From Coniella vitis (taxonomy: Eukaryota > Ascomycota > Sordariomycetes > Diaporthales > Schizoparmaceae): DNA of 64,000 nt. Below the pieces are notes generated by a model. The model was not told the origin of the DNA. It saw only the letters and a program-made list of their open reading frames with translations, and did no database searches. The number at the start of each line of letters is the position of its first letter. Position 1 is the stretch's first letter. A program made the translations under genes and the position numbers. Positions 50,986-62,420 of the stretch are shown here, in pieces. The stretch covers positions 1,550,001-1,614,000 of the forward strand of contig WUJK01000009.1 of the NCBI GenBank assembly GCA_011317545.1, read 5' to 3'.

Positions 50986-51484
50986 TATACGCGTAGTAGC
51001 TAAGAAGGAGAGGTAGGAAGATAAGGCGAGACTCCTATAAGCCCGTAGCGTAATCGCAGTATAGGTAGATAGAAAGGCGACCGGCGTAAGAGCTACGCTA
51101 GTATAGCGCTTATATACCTAAGATATATTAAGTAAGACATTATAAGAGGGGCTATATAAATAGCTAGATATTATAAAAAGGAGGTAGTATAAATAATAGA
51201 ATTACGATAAAATAGTATTATCCTTACGAAGAAGAAATATCCCTACGGATATAGCTAGAAACTTAAGGTTTACTAATATCCCTAATTATTACATAGGGCT
51301 TAGAAAGTATAAATCCTCGACCCTATTATAATTTAGGACTAAGTATATTAATCTAAAAGTATACCTATTTAAATATAAAGTTCTTATTATAATAACGCCG
51401 CTTTACCGCTATAGAATAATAGAGATAATAAAGTATATTATTTTAAACTATTTAAAGGAGGATTATTAAAAAGCTTAGCTATAA
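50986..51484 (+). mobile_element. L2 copy g, downstream-of-RT segment
   Basis: Matches 31930-32340 of L2 copy c in reverse and continues at 52112 after LTR H. CA/TG loss is milder than in copy c. Confidence 0.65.
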
Positions 51485-52111
51485 TGTTGGAGGTTATAAT
51501 ATATAATAGTAAAGAGGATCGAGGGGATTAAAGAATAAAGAAGAGGGTTAATAGTAGTTATATTATATCGAAGTGCTTGCTTGCTTGCTTCTATTGCTAT
51601 TCCTTTTATCGGGAGGGAATAGCTATATTTATAGTTATTCTATAGCTATCTTCTAGAGCCTTCTATTCTTTCATTTATAATATATATTACAAATCCGTAT
51701 TTTTAGTTATTCCTATTGTTAGGTAGTGGAATAATATATTCTGCCGAGTGGCAAAGTAGTGGTGAAGGCTTACGTAGCCTGAAAAGTCCACATACTTTCT
51801 AGAACCTTCTGCTAACGTCATTGCTTACGTAATCAACGTTATATATTTTATATTAGTATATATATATACTCTCCATACTAGTTATAATTATATTGGTAAT
51901 ACCTTATATACTCGTTTAGTTATTAAGATATTGAAGAAAGTTTGTTAAAAGAGACGAATTAGCGTTCTTTAAGCTCTTTTACTTTCTTTAGCTCTTTTCA
52001 AGCTTATTAGAGTATATATATAGCTATAACTTAGTAAATATATATATATTATAGTATATTATTATATTATAGACTCTCTTATATATTACGTAAGCGTTTT
52101 ATAGTCTTATA
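51485..52111 (-). mobile_element. solo Copia-type LTR, copy H
   Basis: 627 bp, tgttggagg to gtcttata, with exact duplication tataa at 51480-51484 and 52112-52116. Its first 60 bases carry an extra ttaaagaataaag that is shared with copies F and G and missing from A and E. The heat-shock-like motif is intact (51796-51810). Confidence 0.95.
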
Positions 52112-52199
52112 TATAATATATAGTTATAAATAAAGTAGCGATTCCGCTATTATCGTATATATATTATAATATAATAATAACCGATCCTAAAGAAAACGT
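52112..52199 (+). mobile_element. L2 copy g, remainder
   Basis: Continuation of L2 copy g after LTR H. It ends where another L2 begins with its natural 5' end. Confidence 0.6.
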
Positions 52200-52337
52200 C
52201 GAACTCCAGGAAACTCGACGATTATAACCGGTAAAAGCACCGGATTATAATAAAAAGAAGTAGTAACCTTATAAATATCGAGCGATATCTTTATATCAAT
52301 TATATAGTATAGGTATAATATAATTAGAGATACCAAT
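52200..52337 (+). mobile_element. L2 copy h, 5' end
   Basis: Starts cgaactccagg, the L2 start, and matches 19186-19315. It is cut by the Copia LTR at 52338. The left pentamer ccaat corresponds to ccgat in copy a. Confidence 0.65.
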
Positions 52338-52983
52338 TATAAGACTATATATCACGCTTACGTAATATATAATAGTCTATAATTCAATAATATACTATAA
52401 AATATATATATACTAATTTATAACTATACATATACTCTAATAAACGAAGAATAACCAAAAGAAATAACGAATATTTAAAATAAGTAAATTAGACACTTTT
52501 AAATAAAACTTCGTTTAATATCTTAATAACTAAAGGAGTATATAAGCTATAACTATTATTCATAATTAATATATAGTATATATATATATATATATACTAT
52601 AATTAAATATATAGGGTTGATTACGTAAGCAATGACGTTAATAGAAGGTACTGGAAGTTACTCGAATCTTTAAGGCTGTGTAAGCATTATTACACTTATA
52701 TTACTTCCTAGCCACTGGAAGAATATATTATTCCTATAGTATATATTCGGGATAACTTATATATACGTATTATAAATCAATTATAAAAGAAGATTTGAGA
52801 ATATAACTTCTGAATAATTATAAGTATAGCTATTCCTTCTCATTCAAAATAGATAGAATAATAGAAATAAGCAAGCTACTAAGCAAGCACTTCGACGATA
52901 ATATAACTACTACTAACCCTCTTCTTTATTCTTTAATCCCCTCGATCCTATTACTTATATTATATATATCGTAACCTCTAACA
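52338..52983 (+). mobile_element. Copia 5' LTR, copy I
   Basis: 646 bp, tataagacta to ctctaaca, a diverged member of the A-J family. Unlike the others it is followed at once by a probable primer-binding site and, 46 bases on, a Copia gag in the same direction. It therefore fixes the family as Copia and sets the orientation used for all copies. The CRE-like and heat-shock-like motifs are imperfect here. Confidence 0.75.
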
Positions 52984-52999
52984 GGTTGTAAGCCCGGAT
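52984..52999 (+). promoter_or_regulatory. probable primer-binding site of the Copia element
   Basis: ggttgtaagcccggat directly follows the LTR end (aaca), where a tRNA-complementary primer site belongs. I cannot name the tRNA from the window. Confidence 0.4.
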
Positions 53000-53028
53000 A
53001 CGCTATATATCTAATAACGATATATTCG

Positions 53029-54058
53029 ATAACTATAGCTTCTATTGATAAGATTTCGATCCCTAAACTTAAGGGAACCGAAGACTATATTATTTGGTCT
53101 CTTCGTACTAAAGCGGCTTTAACCGAAAAAGGTTATATTAACGCTATTAAGCCTATTCCGGTTAATATTCTTATCGACGAAGAAATAAATCGTAAAGTAC
53201 TAGCGATTATTAAATTACTTTACGATAACGGCCCTTTATTACATATAAGGGCTGAAAAAACAGCTAAATCGGCCTAGGAAAAACTCGAAAGTTTATATAG
53301 TCTTAAAGGCTTTATAACGGATTACTTAATCCTTAAAGAGTTTTTTTCTTTAACTCCAGATAAATATACTCCTATTAAAGAGTATTTATCGAAGCTTAAA
53401 GAACTTAACGATAACTTAAAATCTAAAGATATTAATTTACCTAATTAGGTAATTATATCTTAGGTTTTATATAACTTAGATAATAGCTACGAAAGTTGTA
53501 TTTCTAGTATTATTTAAGCTTTAAGAAACGATTCAAAGGCTTATAACGTCGATACTCTATTTTCGGCTATTATAGACGAATCTAGAGGTAAAGATAATAA
53601 AGAGAAGATTCTATATACTTTTAATAAGCCTCGTTTCTTAAATAATAATAGTAATAAGGTTAAAAGCCTTATAAAAAGACTAAAGGTATATTCTATAGTT
53701 ATTATAAGCTTTCTAGGTATACTATAGATAAATGCTATTTTTTACACCCAAAACTAGCCCTAAAAGACTAGAATATTAAAAATAGCGATAATAACGCTAA
53801 TAAAGAAAATCCAAGTCGTTAAGAGCGTAATAACCGCGAAGAAGCTCTATTTACCTCTATAACCGATATAAAAAACAACCCTATAGATTACGAAGATAAT
53901 AATAATAATAATAATAACGAAGAGGTAAATACCCCTTATATAAAATATAACCCTATAATAAAGCAGTAAAAGCTAATAATATAATAGATAATCTAAATAT
54001 CCTTATAACTTATAATAATAATAATATTAAAAGGGATATTAAAGTTAATAGCTTTATA
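53029..54058 (+). pseudogene. Copia gag, lightly RIP-degraded
   Basis: The frame reads ISIPKLKGTEDYIIWSLRTK near 53060-53115 and AKSA*EKLESLYSLKG near 53262-53310 (Trp of AWEKL now TAG). Later it reads DKYTPIKEYLSKLKELNDNL near 53363. This is the fungal/plant Copia gag (UBN2-like). A CCHC knuckle near 53695-53750 is degraded (YYKLSRYTIDKCYFLHP). Only about four stops occur in the first 215 codons, far fewer than in L1 or Gypsy, and CA/TG are more common. The element is cut by the tail of inverted L1 copy 5, so protease, integrase and RT are absent. Confidence 0.8.
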
Positions 54059-55425
54059 ATATTTATTTATTTATTTATTTAATTAAATTAACGCCGGACT
54101 AGTTACGCTAGTATACCTCCTAAGGGGTATCTCGGCGTATACTACCTATCGTACTGCTAAGGAGCGTATATACGCCTACCTAGTATATATAGTCGTAGTA
54201 TAACCCTAGCCTAAAAAGCTGCTTTATAGCGTATTAGCTACGTCCTAGAGGCTAAATACTCTAGGGATTAGTCTTAGAGTAGAGTTATATAATACTATTT
54301 ATATAGCCTATATAAGGCTACTTTATATTAGGTTAGCGTATTACCGTATAGCTATTAGGTATTAGATACTAGCCGAGACCGGTCCCGAAACCGCTCTATA
54401 TATATACTATATATCGACTATATTAGCGATAACCTTACTAATATAAAAGCCTAAGGGCGCTACGCCGAAAAGCCTACTAGCTGCTTAGCTGCTATTATAA
54501 TATAGATATATTTATAATAGTATAAAGTAATAGCTTAAAGCGCGTTAGAGATATATTTTAAAGCATCTGCTATTAATAGTTTATAAAAGTATATATCGCC
54601 CTATTAATAATAGCTAGCCCTTTATCTATAATTATAGATAATAGCTACTATAGCTAGATATACCCTTACTATTATTAATAGTAGGGGTATTACGCCGTTT
54701 ATTATACTTCTTCTACCCCCTTTATAGCTCGTCTAAACTCCCTCCTCCTTCCCCTTCTTCTCTCTTCCTCTCTTACTTTATTATATAGCCGTATAGTAGT
54801 ATTATTAGCCTACGCTACCGCTATATTAAACTCTCTACTAGAACTCCTAGTACTACTATTACTATTACTACTATTATTATATCTCCTAAGAAAGGAAGTT
54901 AGCGTATCTACTCTCCTTAAACGATTACTAAGACTTATAATAGCCTATTAACGTCTTAAACTAATATATAGGTAAATACGCTAAAGCGCGTTATACCGCG
55001 AACGCTATTAATACCCGTATAGCTAAGAAACGTATATTAATCTAATTAATCTATATAATCTAGCCTAAGCTCCTAAAGTATTATACCTAGCGCTATTCTA
55101 AAGTATTATAGCCTCCTAATTATATATCTATATATATATTATAATAATCGTAATATATAGCTCTAAGATAATATCTAAACTCTACTAATTAAATACTCTT
55201 AACTAATATATCTACTAATAGAATTTAAAGCTATTAAGAAGGGTATTACCCCCGTAATATATAGTATACTCCTATATAGCGTTATAAAGCCGACTATTAA
55301 TATACTTAATAGTAATAATTATATTTACGATAAAGACGAAGATAATAATAATATCCTATAGAAGGCCTTTAATAATACTCTTAAGCTCGAGGATAAGGAT
55401 AAGGGTAATACCGAGGCTACTAAGA

Positions 55426-55512
55426 ACTAAAAGTAAAAGTACGAAATCTACAATAATAAACTAACTTATCATAACTCAATTTACTTTGTATTTGCGGTAT
55501 ATTTGGACGGTA
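55426..55512. other. unmutated 85-bp filler in L1 copy 5
   Basis: Relative to copies 3 and 6 (60952-60970) about 85 bases replace a shorter stretch. They keep CA and TG at ordinary frequency (ctacaata, tatcataactcaattt, tttgtatttgcgg). No tail, terminal repeat or clear duplication was seen. Origin unknown. Confidence 0.55.
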
Positions 55513-55906
55513 TCGATAACGAAGATAAGGTAGATTTACTCTATACTAGCTATAGCTAAGCCGAAGATACTTCTAATAATAAAGAAGCTACCGCTAATAT
55601 ACATATTAGAAATAATAATACTAAGGAGGACGATAATAAGGCTTATTAGGATAAAGCTAATAATGATAATAACTACGGTACTAATAATAATACTAACTAT
55701 ACCTATATAAACGATAATAATAATAGTAGTAATAATAATAACGATAATAATATTAGTATCGCCCGTATTATTACCGCCGGTAATATTAGTAATAAACGCC
55801 CTACGCTTACTTTTACTTCTATTAATACTCCTATTACTAAGAAGCAGCGTTCTACTACTATTATTAATAATAATAATATTAAAGCTAGAGCTATTAAGAT
55901 CGTAGC

Positions 55907-56227
55907 CCGGTCTCGGCCGGCATCTGACGTCCGGTGACCATGCGGTGATACGCTGACCTAATATAAGCGTGGCCCTGCACGGGCTATACGAACAGTATCA
56001 CATAACTCTGCTCTGAGACCAATCCCTGGAGCATTTAGCCTCTGGGACGTGGCTGACACGCTATAAAGCAGCTTTTGGGCTGGGGTTGCACTACGAATGT
56101 ATATGCTGCGTGGGCGTATGCACGCTCCTTAGCAGTACGACAGGCAGTGCACGCCGAGATACCCCTTGAGAGGCGTGCCAGCGTAACTGGTCCGGCGTTA
56201 ATTTAATTAAATAAATAAATAAATAAA
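55907..56227 (+). mobile_element. young 5'-truncated L1 insertion, unmutated
   Basis: 321 bp corresponding to the last 320 bases of L1 plus an AAAT tail, flanked by a 13-bp duplication ttaagatcgtagc at 55894-55906 and 56228-56240. 5' truncation, A-rich tail and long duplication are the marks of target-primed reverse transcription. It keeps CA/TG almost throughout (gtgaccatgcggtgatacgc, gctgacacgc), whereas the host copy and the same region of every other L1 have TA. It is the most recent LINE event in the window. Confidence 0.95.
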
Positions 56228-57199
56228 TTAAGATCGTAGCTCTTATTAAGGCTAATCCTCCTTATACTACCTATACTATTAACGCTATTACTATTATTAA
56301 TACCTAGCTTAAGGCTAAGATAGGTAAGAAAAAGGCTAATATTATTAAGAATATAAGTAAAGCTATTATACCTATTACTCCTATTAAGCGTAAGAAGATA
56401 TGAAAGGCTAGTAAAGCTACTCCTAGCGGCTAATATATTATAACCTAGCGCGATATACCTTATAAGTAATACCTAATCTCGGTAATCGCCGGTAAATCGC
56501 TTAATAACTATTAAGATATCGAAGGTAGTACTTATTATTAGCGCTATTAGCATAATAGCTATAACCCCTTACTTAACTACTTAATAATCGTCGGTAGCTA
56601 GCTTAATAACGTCTTATAAGTAGGTAAGGATAATAAGCCCTATTATACTATTATTTATATAACTAAGGAGGCTTATAATAAAGTATTAGTAAAGGGTCTT
56701 ATTAAAGCTTCTAATAAGTTTAAGGAGGAGGTAGAGCTAGTTATTTAGCTTTAGAAATATACCCGCTATATCTAGCCCCGCTATTATTAATAGCAGCTAT
56801 ATTAGCTATAATAATAGCTATAATAATAATAATATTAGACTATTATTACTATTCTTACCGGTATTAGTATTACCCGCGATTAAAAGTATACCCCTAGCGT
56901 TATAAGCTTATTATAGTTACTTCCCGGTCTAATTACCCCTACTTTAAATACTCCCGCCGACCGCTATACCGCGCTATACGCCCTTAGTAACGCTATATAC
57001 TAGGTAATCGACCGTATATAGCTTAATATACCTTAGCCCTAGATAGCTTATAATATAGCTATAAATTACCTTAATAGCTAATAGTATAAGATTTCGTTTA
57101 AACCCGCTTTCTTATAAGGTAGTAAACCGTATTATATCTACCGTATAAAAAATAGTAAGGATACTACTTATAGAGAATCTTTATATACTACTTCTAAGA

Positions 57200-58212
57200 A
57201 GGTAGATTATACTTAATAATCTATAAAAACCCTTTATAAATACGTTTCGTAGAATTAGTTATTAAAGGGCCCGAAAGGGCCCTTTAGCTAATCCTATTAC
57301 CTCCGCTTAGCTATAATATAATATACCTAGTATTAAGGCGAAAGCTTACCTAAATAGCCTATTCTATAATAGCAGCTTATCCCTAGCCGGCTAAAACGTT
57401 AGTAATATACCTTAAAGTTTCCGTAGCTAATCCTTATAGCTATAAAAAGAGCTAGCTATTAATAGCTTAAGGAGAAGGCCGGCTATATTATAATCCGGTA
57501 GCTTAGCCCCTAAGCGCTATACTAATTAGATAAGATTACCTACTATTATACCTATTATATCTTTTCCAAGTATTTAATTTCCTCTCGGTAAAGGGTTTAT
57601 ACGCCTAAGGTAATAAGGCTTACTACCCGCTTTACTAAGGAGAGTATTATACCCCTCCTTATAAGGGTATCTATAAGCTTATTCCTAGTTATACTTATAT
57701 AGCTAGGACTTTAAAGGACGGTTATTAGCCGGCCTTTTACTAGGTATTATTCGTAAAAAGCCTAAAAACTCCGAAAAGCTTATTATAAGGTAATAAGCGT
57801 ATTACTTTATAATCCCTAGATAACCGAGGTATTATCTATATAGATAAATATAGCTATTAGTATTATATCCAGTACTAGTTATAGCCTTATAAGCGCCTTA
57901 ACCGCCTTTATATCGAAAACGTATAAATACTCGTAAAATACCCTAGTAATAATAATAATAAATATACCGTCCCTTATAATAGTATACCTATAGCCTACCT
58001 TATATTTAAGCTTATCCTAAATCTTAGAGCTATCTATATATATTACTATAATATCCGGCGGTAGGGTTATATATTATATATTATAGCGTATAGCTATCTT
58101 CTTCTTAAAATACCCGATATTAGGGTTTATAATAGCCCGGTTAGGATACCGGGGAGATAAAAGGGCTAGTTTAGGTATTATTAGAAACCTATATATAATA
58201 TCCGTAAGATAT
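57200..58212 (-). pseudogene. L1 copy 5 ORF2, C-terminal half
   Basis: Mirror of the RNase H and C-terminal part of ORF2, corresponding to 24505-25490 of copy 3. RT is missing because of the deletion at LTR J. Confidence 0.6.
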
Positions 58213-58831
58213 TATTGGAGGTTATAATATATAATAGTAAAGAGGATCGAGGGGCTAAAGAAGAGGGTTAATAGTAGTTATATTATATCGAAGTGCTTGC
58301 TTGCTTGCTTCTAATGCTATTCCTTTCGTCGGGAGGGAATAGCTATATTTATAGTTATTCTATAGCTATCTTCTAGAGCCTTCTATTCTTTCATTTATAA
58401 TATATATTGTAAATCCGTATCTTTAGTTATTCCTATTGTTAGGTAGTGGAATAATATATTCTGCCGAGTGGCAAAGTGGTAGTGAAGGCTTACGTAGCCT
58501 CAAAAGTCCACGTACTTTCTAGAACCTTCTGCTAACGTTATTACTTACGTAATCAACGTTATATATTTTATATTAGTATATATATATATACTCTATACTA
58601 GTTATAATTATATTAGTAATAGCTTATATACTCGTTTAGTTATTAAGATATTGAAGAAAGTTTATTAAAAGAGACGAATTAGCGTTCTTTAAGCTCTTTT
58701 ACTTTCTTTAGCTCTTTTCAAGCTTATTAGAGTATATATATAGCTATAACTTAGTATATATATATATAATAGTATATTATTATATTATAGAGTCTCTTAT
58801 ATATTACGTAAGCGTTTTATATAATCTTATA
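58213..58831 (-). mobile_element. solo Copia-type LTR, copy J, at a deletion junction
   Basis: 619 bp, tattggagg to atcttata. Flanking pentamers gatat (58208-58212) and gtata (58832-58836) do not match. The L1 sequence on the left corresponds to about 25490 of copy 3 and on the right to about 26712, so about 1.2 kb of L1 is missing. The heat-shock-like motif is intact at 58516-58530. Confidence 0.9.
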
Positions 58832-59581
58832 GTATATTAATACCTTAGTATAATATTAAAATAGAGGAAAATACCTTATAATAAGGTAATAGTTATAAAG
58901 CTATATTAGAAAAGGGCTTATATTATCCTAATACTCCTTTAATAGAGATATTAAGGTATTATTTACCTCGAGAAAGGTAGATTTAACTCGGATAATATAT
59001 TCCTTAACCTCCTTAAGTATAGCTATATAACCCTATTAAAAATAAGCTTCGGTGGAATCCTAGCCCTTAAACGGGTCTCTAATTAGGTTATTATCCCTAA
59101 AGAACCGCTATAAAATCTTATCCTATAATAGGCTTACCTTCCTAACCGGGTCCTTATATAATATCCCGTCCCTTACTTATAACGGGGGAGTTTATAACGG
59201 TATAACTAGCTTATATTACCCTATTATCCCGAAGATATTTATATCTAAGGCCGTTATATTAATCCTACCCTATTAAAAGGTCCGACGATATACTCGGATA
59301 GCCCCCTTAAAGATATTCCTAATTATTTAAAATTCCTTCGAATATATTCGGTAGCTATATCGGGCCCTAATATACGCCCGGTAAGCCTTTTCTACCCTAT
59401 TATTCTATTAAAGGGCTTAGGAATAAGGTTATAATTATCGTCCTATTACCTCTAAAGCCCTTCCCTAAAGGTAGTTTAAGCGGGTTATCTACTTATCTAA
59501 AGAAGCCGGGCTCTTTATTAAGGAGAGGGATAGTATATTTATTAGCCCTATCTTTAAAAGGTTTTTAAAGGCCGGGATAGA
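58832..59581 (-). pseudogene. inverted L1 copy 5, ORF2 fragment right of LTR J
   Basis: Mirror of the region between endonuclease and RT, corresponding to 26712-27450 of copy 3. It is cut by the reversed tail of L1 copy 6 at about 59582. Confidence 0.65.
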
Positions 59582-60743
59582 TTATATTTATTTATTTATT
59601 TATTTATTTAAATTAACGCCCGACTAGTTACGCTAGCATACCTCTTAAGGGGTATCTCGGCGTATACTGCTTATCGTACTGCTAAGGAGCGTATATATAC
59701 CTACCTAGTATATATATTCGTAATATAACCCTAGCCCGAAGGCTGCTTTATAGCGTATTAGCTATATCCTAGAGGCTAGATGCTCTAGGGATTAGTCTTA
59801 GAGCAGAGTTATATAATATTATTAGTATAACCCGTATAGAGCTACGTTTTTATTAGGTTAGCGTATTACCGTATAGTTACTAGACGTTAGATACCGGCCG
59901 AGATTAGTTCCGAAGCCGTACTATATATATATTATACGTCGACTATACTAGCGATAACCTTACTAGTATAATAGCCTAAGGGCGCTACGCTAGAGAGCTA
60001 GCTAGCTACTAAGCTGCTAATATAGTATAAATATCCTTATAGTAGTATAGAGTAGTAGCTTAAGATACGCTAGAAACGTACCTTAAGGCGTTTACTATTA
60101 TTAATCCGTAAAAGTATATATCCTTCTACTAATAATAGCTAGCCCTTTATCTATAGTTATAGATAATAGCTATTATAGCTAATTATACCCTTATTATTAT
60201 TAATAGTAGGGGTATAGCGCTATCTGCTATATTTCTCCTACGCCTATTATAGCTTATCTAAACTCCTTCCTCCTCCTCCCTTCTCCCTCCTCCTTTCTTA
60301 ATCTACTATATAGTAATATAATAATATTACTAACTATCGCCGCCGCTATACTATACTCCCCTCTATAGTCTTAAGTATAATAACTATTATTACTACTATT
60401 ATAATACCTCCTAAAAAAGGAAGTAAGCGTATCTACCTTTCCTAATCGAATATTAGGACTTATAATAGTTTACTAACATTTTAAATTATTATATAGCTAA
60501 GTATATTAAAGCGCGCGATACTACGAATACTACTAATGCCTATATAGCTAAGAAACGTATAATACTCCTATTAATCTATATAAACTAGCCTAAGCTCTTA
60601 TAAATACTATACCTAGCGCTATTATAAAATAGTATATCCTTCCTATAAGATACCTATATAAATAGTATAGTAAGCGTAGTATATTATACTAAAGCTAAGT
60701 TTTAATATTATTAATTAACTACTACTAATAGGTATATTTACTA

Positions 60744-61159
60744 ATAGAAACTAAAGCTATTAAGAAGGGTATTGCCCTTATAATATATAGCGTATTCCTA
60801 TATAGCGCTATAAAGCCGACTACTAACGTACTTAATAGTAATAACTATATCTATAACGAAGATAAGGGCGATAAAGATATCCTATAGAAGGCCTTTAACG
60901 GTATCCTTAAGCTTAAGGATAAGGATAAAGGTAATACTAAGGCTGCTAAGGATAATACTAAGAGCGAAGATAAGGTAGACTTACTCTAAGATAGCTAGGA
61001 ATAGGCCGAAGATACCTTTAGTAATAAGGAGCTTACTACTAATATATATATTAGTAATAATAATACCGAGGAGGACGATAAGGAGGCTTATTAGGATAAG
61101 GCTAACGATAATAGTAACTATATTACTAGTAGTAATACTAATTATACCTATATAAACGA

Positions 61160-61191
<32 letters not shown>

Positions 61192-62420
61192 ATAATAACG
61201 ATATCGGTATCGCCTGTATTATTACCGCTGGTTATACTAGTAATAAACGCCCTATACTTATCTCTACTCCTACTAATACTCCTACTACTAAGAAATAGCG
61301 TTCTACCGCTATTATTAGTAATAATAATACTAGGGCTAGGGCTATTAAGATAGTAGCTCCGATTAAGGCTAACCCTCCTCGTATTACCCGTATTACTAAC
61401 GCTACTATTACTACTAATACTTAGCCTAAAGCTAAAACTAATAAGAAGAAGATTAATACTATTAAGAATAAGGGTAAGGCTATTACTCCTATTACCCCTA
61501 TTAAGCGTAAGAAGATATAAAAGGCTAGCGAAGCTACTCCTAATAGCTATTATATTATAACCTAGCGTAATATACCTTACGAATAATATCTAATCTCGGT
61601 AATTACCGGTAAATCGCTTAGCGATTATTAGGATATCGAGGGTAATATTTACTATTAGCGTTATTAGTATAAGGGCTATACCCCTTTAGCTAATTACCTA
61701 GTAACCGTTAGCCGCTAGCTATATAACGCCCTATAAGAGGGTAAGGATAATACCTCCTACCGTACTATTATTCGTATAGCTAAGGAGGCCTACGATAAAG
61801 TATTAATAGAGGGCTTCGCCGAGTTATTTAATAAGTCGGAGAAGGAAGTAGAGCCGGTTATATAGCCCTAAAAGCGCCCCCGTTATATCCTACCCCGCTA
61901 CCGCTAGTAATAGTAATATTAGCTATAATACTAGCCCTAATAGTATTAGCGCTAGGCTATTATAGCTATTATTACTACTATTAGCGCTAATACTACCTAT
62001 AAGTAGGAGTATACCCTTAGCGCTATAAGCTTATTATAATTACTTCCCGGGCTAATTACCCTTACCCTAAGTATTCCCGCCGATCGCTATATCGCGCTAT
62101 ACGCCTTTAGTAATACTATACGCTAGGTAATCGATTATATATAGTTTAACGTATTTTAGCCCTAGATAGCTTATTATATAGCTATAAACTACCCTAATAG
62201 CTAATAGTATAAGATCTTAATTAGACTTACTTTCCTATAAAGTAGTAAACCGTATTATACCTATTATATATATAATAGTAAGGGTATTATTTATAGAGAA
62301 TCTTTATAAATTACTTCTAAGAAGGTAAACTATACCTAATAGTTTATAAATACCCTTTATAAATATATTTTACGGAAAGGGGTATTAGGGGGCCCGGTTA
62401 AGCCCTCCGGCTAATCCCGC
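60744..62420 (+). pseudogene. convergent long frame of L1 copy 6
   Basis: From the RIP-changed start (ATA at 60744) the frame is unbroken by indels to TAG at 61905, 387 codons, and continues Gln-rich to about 62420. It has the longest Ser run, coded by agt repeats at 61155-61190. A KRKK patch is near 61505 and the ordered block near 61590-61850. In copy 3 the same span is 385 codons, with the difference in the agt repeat, so length varies in whole codons. Confidence 0.6.

Larger units (their letters stand above)
55218..56930 (+). pseudogene. convergent long frame of L1 copy 5, interrupted
   Basis: Begins at the same RIP-changed start as in other copies (ATA at 55218) and shows the acidic, Ser/Asn and Thr/Lys/Pro-rich blocks. 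Two events break it: a foreign 85-bp stretch at about 55426-55512 and the young L1 tail at 55907-56227. The ordered block resumes near 56465 and the Gln-rich stretch follows near 56790. It confirms that subfamily B also has this frame. Confidence 0.5.
54059..58212 (-). mobile_element. inverted L1 copy 5 (subfamily B), left part
   Basis: Starts with the reversed AAAT tail. Sequence matches the subfamily B fragment at 17865-18970 better than copies 1, 3 and 4. It carries the convergent frame, a young L1 insertion at 55907-56227 and the 3' half of ORF2 (from about 57200). It stops near the L1 position equivalent to 25490 of copy 3, at LTR J. Confidence 0.8.

Noticed and set aside
3214..58831. 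The ten ~620-bp repeats as MITEs
   Set aside because: They have no terminal inverted repeats beyond TG...CA, make 5-bp duplications and are linked in copy I to a Copia gag, so they are LTRs.
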